From NCBI RefSeq assembly GCF_900187185.1, contig NZ_LT906465.1, forward strand, positions 1,550,001 through 1,614,000: a stretch of 64,000 nucleotides of DNA, given 5' to 3'. This document shows, piece by piece, positions 59,169 through 64,000 of the stretch. How positions within the stretch are numbered: the stretch's first letter is position 1; every line of letters starts with the position of its first letter. The notes under the pieces were generated by a model. That model was not told where the DNA came from. It worked only from the letters and a program-made list of their open reading frames with translations, and did no database searches. The DNA is from Chryseobacterium taklimakanense. GTDB taxonomy: Bacteria > Bacteroidota > Bacteroidia > Flavobacteriales > Weeksellaceae. A program made the translations under genes and the position numbers.

Positions 59169-60209
59169 ATGCGCATAGAAAACGATATAAAACTTGGCTT
59201 TAAAGACGTAATGTTCCGCCCAAAAAGATCAACGCTAAAGTCCCGTTCGGAGGTGAATCTTGAAAGGGAATTCACCTTCCTCCACACGCAAAAAAAATGG
59301 AAAGGAGTGCCCGTGATCGCTGCAAATATGGATACCGTGGGAACTTTTGAAATGGCGGTCGCCTTAGCAAAAGATAGAATAATTACCGCGGTTCATAAGC
59401 ATTACACGATCGGGGAATGGACTGATTTTCTGAAAGATAAGCCCGACGAATTATATAATTATATCGCTTTAAGCACCGGAACAGGAAAGGCGGATGAAGA
59501 AAAGATAAAAAAAATTTGTGAACTCCATCCTAAAATTCAGTTTCTCTGCATTGACGTGGCAAACGGATATTCCGAGCATTTTGTATCGTTTGTGAAGCAG
59601 GCGCGGCAAAATTTTCCCGATAAAATAATAATAGCCGGAAACGTGGTGACCGGCGAAATGGTGGAAGAACTGCTTTTGGCCGGCGCAGATATTATTAAGG
59701 TCGGCATTGGTCCCGGTTCCGTGTGTACTACCCGTGTAAAAACCGGTGTCGGTTATCCGCAACTTTCCGCAATTATTGAATGTGCCGATGCAGCGCACGG
59801 TTTGAAAGGCCACATCATCGGAGACGGCGGCTGTAAAGTACCGGGAGATGTGGCAAAGGCGTTCGGTGGCGGTGCAGATTTTGTGATGCTCGGCGGAATG
59901 TTTGCCGGACACGACGAGAGCGGCGGCGAAATGATGGAAGAAAACGGAAAAAAATACCGACTTTTCTACGGCATGAGTTCCAAAACCGCGATGGACAAAC
60001 ATTCTGGTGGCGTTGCTGAATACCGTGCTTCCGAGGGAAAAACAGTGAAAGTTCCGTATAAAGGTCCGGTTTCAGAAACGGTAAAAGATATTTTGGGCGG
60101 CGTACGCTCAACCTGCACGTATGTAGGCGCTTCGGAATTAAGAGAACTGTCAAAAAGGACGACTTTTATCCGTGTTCAGGAGCAGGAAAATCAGATTTTT
60201 AAAGATTAG
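59169..60209 (+). CDS. guaC: GMP reductase
   Basis: Converts GMP to IMP with NADPH. 346 residues, close to the E. coli enzyme throughout: [55 protein letters not shown], the catalytic loop [21 protein letters not shown] with Cys186, [27 protein letters not shown], and the flap [14 protein letters not shown]. There is no CBS pair, which separates it from IMP dehydrogenase. It lies behind the HD hydrolase gene. Confidence 0.95.
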   Translation: MRIENDIKLGFKDVMFRPKRSTLKSRSEVNLEREFTFLHTQKKWKGVPVIAANMDTVGTFEMAVALAKDRIITAVHKHYTIGEWTDFLKDKPDELYNYIALSTGTGKADEEKIKKICELHPKIQFLCIDVANGYSEHFVSFVKQARQNFPDKIIIAGNVVTGEMVEELLLAGADIIKVGIGPGSVCTTRVKTGVGYPQLSAIIECADAAHGLKGHIIGDGGCKVPGDVAKAFGGGADFVMLGGMFAGHDESGGEMMEENGKKYRLFYGMSSKTAMDKHSGGVAEYRASEGKTVKVPYKGPVSETVKDILGGVRSTCTYVGASELRELSKRTTFIRVQEQENQIFKD

Positions 60210-60264
60210 CAGCTGCCACTGCTGCACTGAATTAAATTTTTCAATCGGCATTAAAAAGGTTTTT

Positions 60265-61308
60265 TTAAAACAATCTGAGCTGCTGCTCCTTTGAGCCTGT
60301 AAAATGTTCAGTTGCAAGTGGGGCAATGTGTTTTCCGTGAAAGTATTTCCTGCGTGCGAGTGCAAAAGTCTGGTGAATCATTTCTGCAATGTTTCCTTCG
60401 CCTTTATAACGTTCAAAATATCTTTTTTCGCCGAGATTTCCGGCACGCATCGAACGAATCAGATTTAAAACTTTTTGCGAACGCTCCGGGAAATGCGCAT
60501 TTACCCATTGCACAAAAACCGGCTCTACAGTATCATTAAGCCGGATAAGAGCGTGATGGGCACTTTTGGCACCCAGCTCGGAAACGGTTTTATAAATATT
60601 CAACCCTTCCTCCGAATTGAGTCCGGGGATTACCGGCGCTGCCATAACATTCACCGGAATTCCGTTTTGCGATAAGATTTCGAGCGCTTTCAGTTTATTT
60701 TTAACTGAGGAAGTTCGTGGCTCCATCACTTTTCTTAAATCTTCATTAATCGTCGGAATGCTCAAATTCACCGAAACCAGATTTTTTTCGGCTAACTGTA
60801 TCAGCAAGTCCAAATCTCTTAAAATCAGTGCGTTTTTGGTGATGAATGAGACAGGGTGACGGTAATCTAAAAATACCTGAAGCAGTTTTCGGGTGATTTC
60901 AAGTTTTCTTTCAACAGGCTGATAAGGGTCAGTATTTCCCGACATCACAATGGTTTTCGGTGTGTAACCTCTTTTCTTAAAGAATTTTTCTAAAAGCTCG
61001 GGAGCGTTTTTCTTCACCATAATTTTCCTTTCAAAATCAATTCCGGCAGAAAATCCCCAATACTCGTGCGTTGGCCTTGCAAAGCAATAAGAGCAGCCGT
61101 GTTCGCAACCCTGATATGGATTTAAAGAATATTCCATAGATAAATCCGGGCTTTTTACAGGATTCACTATGGACTTTGGAAACACTTCAGTGAAGGTCGT
61201 TTTCACGGTTTCAAAATCTTCATCTTCAGGCTCATAAGTGTATTTGTCGAAACGGTTTATGACGTTTCGCTGCGCACCCTGTCCTTTGATGTGATTGCTT
61301 CGTTCCAT
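60265..61308 (-). CDS. PA0069-type radical SAM protein (SplB-like)
   Basis: 347 residues. The AdoMet iron-sulfur motif is CEHGCSYCFAR within NPYQGCEHGCSYCFARPTHEYW. Next come MSGNTDPYQPVERKLEITRKLL, TKNALILRDLDLL and VNLSIPTINEDLRKVMEPR, all typical of the PA0069/Rv2578c family related to spore photoproduct lyase. Substrate unknown. ATG 61308 is used; the longer frame overlaps the promoter. It is convergent with guaC, and no clear terminator is seen in the 55-base gap. Confidence 0.9.
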   Translation of the reverse strand: MERSNHIKGQGAQRNVINRFDKYTYEPEDEDFETVKTTFTEVFPKSIVNPVKSPDLSMEYSLNPYQGCEHGCSYCFARPTHEYWGFSAGIDFERKIMVKKNAPELLEKFFKKRGYTPKTIVMSGNTDPYQPVERKLEITRKLLQVFLDYRHPVSFITKNALILRDLDLLIQLAEKNLVSVNLSIPTINEDLRKVMEPRTSSVKNKLKALEILSQNGIPVNVMAAPVIPGLNSEEGLNIYKTVSELGAKSAHHALIRLNDTVEPVFVQWVNAHFPERSQKVLNLIRSMRAGNLGEKRYFERYKGEGNIAEMIHQTFALARRKYFHGKHIAPLATEHFTGSKEQQLRLF

Positions 61309-61319
61309 TTTATAAGAAA

Positions 61320-61327
61320 CAAAGATA
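61320..61327 (-). promoter_or_regulatory. Promoter -7 box of the radical SAM gene
   Basis: On the minus strand TATCTTTG, 11 bases before ATG 61308. No TTG box was found. Confidence 0.5.
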
Positions 61328-61437
61328 GTGATGTAATTTAACATAATAATAAATATTTGAGCTATATTTTATATCAAGATATAAATCCTGTAAACGCTAT
61401 ACTCCTTGCTAAACTTAGTCCTTATATTTAAAAAAGT

Positions 61438-61463
61438 AAAGCCTGCTCAACCGAACAGGCTTT
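61438..61463 (-). terminator. clpC terminator
   Basis: AAAGCCTG (61438-61445) and CAGGCTTT (61456-61463) around a 10-nt loop. On the minus strand it follows the clpC stop by 20 bases and is trailed by a T-rich run. Confidence 0.78.
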
Positions 61464-61483
61464 TAATATTAATTGTAAGATGC

Positions 61484-63997
61484 TTAAGCTTTTTCAGTTA
61501 CTGAAGCTTCTTTTTCCAGCGCATCTTTCGAGTCGTTCAGCCTCAGTACTACTGTTTCATTTTCAGAAATCTGCTTATTGACTAAAAGTTCTGCCAATAA
61601 ATCTTCGATGTATTTCTGTACGGCACGTTTCAGCGGCCTTGCTCCGAAATCTTTGTCCCAGCCTTTCTCCGCGATAAAATCTTTGGCTTCATCGGTAAGT
61701 TCAACTTTGTAGCCAAGTTTTTCAAGCCTGCCATAAAGTTTGGAAAGCTCAAGATCAATGATTTTTCTGATGTCTTCCTGTTGAAGCGAATTGAAAATAA
61801 TGATGTCATCAATCCTGTTGAGGAATTCAGGAGCAAAGGCTTTTTTCAAGGCATTTTCGATTGTCGCTCTCGCTCTCGCGTCAGACGTTGATTTTTTAGC
61901 ACTTGTGCCGAAACCGACTCCGTCACCAAAATCTTTCAAATCTCTGGTCCCGATGTTTGAAGTAAGGATGATAATCGTGTTTCTGAAATCGATTTTTCTT
62001 CCCAAAGAATCGGTCACATGGCCTTCATCCAAAATTTGGAGAAGAATATTGAAAACATCCGGATGGGCTTTTTCAATCTCATCTAATAACACAACGGCGT
62101 AAGGTTTTCTTCTTACCGCTTCGGTCAGTTGTCCGCCTTCTTCGTAGCCCACATATCCCGGAGGCGCACCAACCAATCTTGATACGGCAAATTTTTCCAT
62201 ATATTCACTCATATCAATACGGATTAATGCCTCATCTGAATCGAAAAGTTCGCGAGCCATTACTTTCGCCAATTCGGTTTTACCCACACCGGTTGTACCA
62301 AGGAAAATAAATGTTCCGATCGGGCGGTTCGGATCTTTCAGTCCGGCACGGTTTCTTTGTATCGCTTTCACGACTTTTTTCACCGCATCTTCCTGTCCGA
62401 TTACTTTTCCGTTTAATTTATCATCCATCTGGGCGAGTTTATCCAACTCATTTTTACCGACTTTAGTTACCGGTACACCGCTCATCATAGAAACCACTTC
62501 GGCCACATTTTCCTCGGTTACGGTTTCTTTTTTCTCCTTTACATCTTTGTCCCATTTTTCCTGAGCTGCAGAAAGTTCCATTACCAGACGCTCCTCCTCA
62601 TCTTTCAGTTTTCTGGCTTCAAGATAATCCTGGGCTTTTACGGCCTGCTGTTTCTGTTCCTTGATCTCTTCTATTTTCTTTTCATTTTTAATGATCTCTG
62701 TAGGCACTTTCATGTTTTTGATGTAAACACGAGAACCAGCTTCGTCCATCGCATCAATAGCTTTGTCCGGAAGGAAACGGTCGGTAATATATCTCGAAGT
62801 AAGATTCACACACGCTGCAATCGCCTCATCAGTGTAGGTTACGTTGTGGTGATCTTCGTATTTATCTTTAATCTGATTTAAAATCTGAATGGTTTCCTCA
62901 ATGGAAGTTGGCTCTACCATAACTTTCTGGAAACGTCTCTCCAAAGCACCGTCTTTCTCGATGTACTGCCTGTATTCATCAAGTGTTGTAGCACCGATGC
63001 ACTGAATTTCGCCTCTTGCCAGCGCAGGTTTGAACATATTTGATGCGTCTAAACTTCCGGTAGAACTTCCCGCTCCAACAATCGTATGCAATTCATCAAT
63101 GAAAAGAATGACATCACGGTTTTTTTCGAGTTCGGTCATGATGGCTTTCATACGTTCCTCAAACTGCCCGCGGTACTTTGTGCCGGCAACCAAACTTGCC
63201 AAATCCAAAGTAATCACACGTTTTCCGTAAAGAACCCTCGAAACTTTTTTCTGATGAATTCTAAGCGCCAAACCTTCTGCGATGGCAGATTTACCAACGC
63301 CCGGCTCACCAATTAAAAGTGGATTGTTTTTCTTTCTTCTGGAGAGAATCTGCGAAACGCGTTCAATTTCCTTCTCACGGCCGATTACCGGATCAAGCTT
63401 GCCGTCTTTAGCCAAAGCGGTTAAATCCCTACCGAAATTATCCAGCGTAGGCGTTTTGCTCTTCCCTGTTCCGATATTACCGGTGGGTCTGCGCATCTGT
63501 CCGTATTCTTCACGCTCATCATCATCGTCGTAAGCACTCATTTTCGGTCCTTCGCCGGAATTTTTAAGCATGGTCTGATATTCTCTGGAAACTCTTTCAT
63601 AATCTACGTCATAAGCTCCTAAAATACTGGAAGTAGGATCTTCGAACTTGTAAAGAATTCCAAGAAGAAGATGAACTGTATTAATTTCACCGCTGCGGTA
63701 TTGCCTGCATTCCAGCTCAGCACGTTTTACTGCCTGATCTGCCATTTTTGTAAAAGAAATGTTTGAAACCTCTTCCGCCAAAGGGTTGATGCCGGAAACG
63801 TTCATCGTTTCAATTTTTCTTCTGATTTGTGTAAGGTCGGCATTCAGGTTCTGAAGGATTTCCCGTGCAGAGTTATCAGTTTTGATGATGCCCAGCAGCA
63901 GGTGCTCTGTGTTCAGGAACTCACTTTTCAGTCTTCGTGCCTCGTTTTTGCTTTGTTTGAACACTTTGTCCAAACCGTCTGAAAACTTATAATCCAT
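61484..63997 (-). CDS. clpC: ATP-dependent Clp protease ATP-binding subunit ClpC
   Basis: A hexameric AAA+ unfoldase that feeds ClpP. 837 residues with all parts: a double Clp_N repeat ([35 protein letters not shown]), first ATPase domain (Walker [17 protein letters not shown]), and a middle coiled-coil of ClpC length ([41 protein letters not shown]). The second ATPase follows (Walker [17 protein letters not shown], sensor region [14 protein letters not shown]) with the D2-small domain at the end. The start ATG is at 63997, 3 bases from the window edge, so the promoter is outside. Confidence 0.96.
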   Translation of the reverse strand: MDYKFSDGLDKVFKQSKNEARRLKSEFLNTEHLLLGIIKTDNSAREILQNLNADLTQIRRKIETMNVSGINPLAEEVSNISFTKMADQAVKRAELECRQYRSGEINTVHLLLGILYKFEDPTSSILGAYDVDYERVSREYQTMLKNSGEGPKMSAYDDDDEREEYGQMRRPTGNIGTGKSKTPTLDNFGRDLTALAKDGKLDPVIGREKEIERVSQILSRRKKNNPLLIGEPGVGKSAIAEGLALRIHQKKVSRVLYGKRVITLDLASLVAGTKYRGQFEERMKAIMTELEKNRDVILFIDELHTIVGAGSSTGSLDASNMFKPALARGEIQCIGATTLDEYRQYIEKDGALERRFQKVMVEPTSIEETIQILNQIKDKYEDHHNVTYTDEAIAACVNLTSRYITDRFLPDKAIDAMDEAGSRVYIKNMKVPTEIIKNEKKIEEIKEQKQQAVKAQDYLEARKLKDEEERLVMELSAAQEKWDKDVKEKKETVTEENVAEVVSMMSGVPVTKVGKNELDKLAQMDDKLNGKVIGQEDAVKKVVKAIQRNRAGLKDPNRPIGTFIFLGTTGVGKTELAKVMARELFDSDEALIRIDMSEYMEKFAVSRLVGAPPGYVGYEEGGQLTEAVRRKPYAVVLLDEIEKAHPDVFNILLQILDEGHVTDSLGRKIDFRNTIIILTSNIGTRDLKDFGDGVGFGTSAKKSTSDARARATIENALKKAFAPEFLNRIDDIIIFNSLQQEDIRKIIDLELSKLYGRLEKLGYKVELTDEAKDFIAEKGWDKDFGARPLKRAVQKYIEDLLAELLVNKQISENETVVLRLNDSKDALEKEASVTEKA

Positions 63998-64000
63998 AAT

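Noticed and set aside
1-64000. tRNA, rRNA, CRISPR arrays, prophage or toxin-antitoxin modules
   Set aside because: No cloverleaf, rRNA-like block, regularly spaced repeats, phage structural genes or paired small toxin genes were seen on either strand.

Overview
The window comes from a Bacteroidota genome of the class Flavobacteriia, most like the Chryseobacterium group (Weeksellaceae). The evidence is the alternative complex III operon actABCDEF, families typical of this class (GLPGLI, DUF6646, DUF6080 and DUF6973 type proteins, M56-TonB), and repeated promoters of the Bacteroidota type (TTTG, about 19-22 bases, TAnnTTTG). There are no rRNA or tRNA genes, CRISPR arrays or prophage. Apart from three insertion sequences the window is dense housekeeping chromosome, and no stretch longer than about 300 bases lacks a gene or an insertion sequence.

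Layout. 1-2.8 kb: 3' end of selO, a multi-pass membrane protein and a SPOR-domain protein. 3-11.5 kb: the alternative complex III operon, which passes electrons from menaquinol to a terminal oxidase; no oxidase genes follow it here. 11.5-17.5 kb: a lipoprotein, apt, a TPR membrane protein, ribH, a zinc metallopeptidase, prs and rplY. 17.5-18.9 kb: an IS3-family element (copy 1). 19-25.8 kb: a GLPGLI protein, sufA-sufB-sufC-sufD, an HExxH protein, a DEDD exonuclease and a DUF59 protein; no cysteine desulfurase gene is present. 25.9-29.7 kb: OsmC, HMG-CoA lyase, pepT and an LpxH-like phosphoesterase. 29.7-31.4 kb: an IS1182-like element. 31.4-44.9 kb: bioB-thiL, a thioesterase, a flavoprotein, mutS, an RNA methyltransferase, a CBS protein, nadK, fbaA, accD, a DUF6973 protein and an M14 peptidase. 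44.9-52.5 kb: uvrB, a BlaI/BlaR1-like pair, an S41 peptidase, a PQQ sugar dehydrogenase and a frameshifted DUF6646 gene. 52.5-53.9 kb: IS3 copy 2. 53.9-64 kb: tsaB, an SDR, a Prc-type protease, surE, an HD hydrolase, guaC, a radical SAM protein and clpC.

The most striking pattern concerns the insertion sequences. Both 1427-bp IS3 copies, with perfect 3-bp target duplications (GTC and ATC), lie in the loop of a bidirectional intrinsic terminator between convergent genes. Removing the element and one duplication restores a clean hairpin each time. The IS1182-like element also lies between convergent genes, flanked by exact 16-bp inverted halves of what looks like a single terminator, and each half is completed by the end of the element. 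The IS3 element carries its own intrinsic terminator directly against the orfA start codon. Together this suggests insertion sequences that settle in terminator hairpins and whose ends take over termination.

Other notable points are a BlaI-type operator that overlaps the -7 box of its own operon, a 15-bp inverted repeat centred on the accD -7 box, an AccD without zinc-ribbon cysteines, terminator T-tracts that run into TAnnTTTG promoters, and a hairpin at the predicted 5' end of a flavoprotein mRNA.
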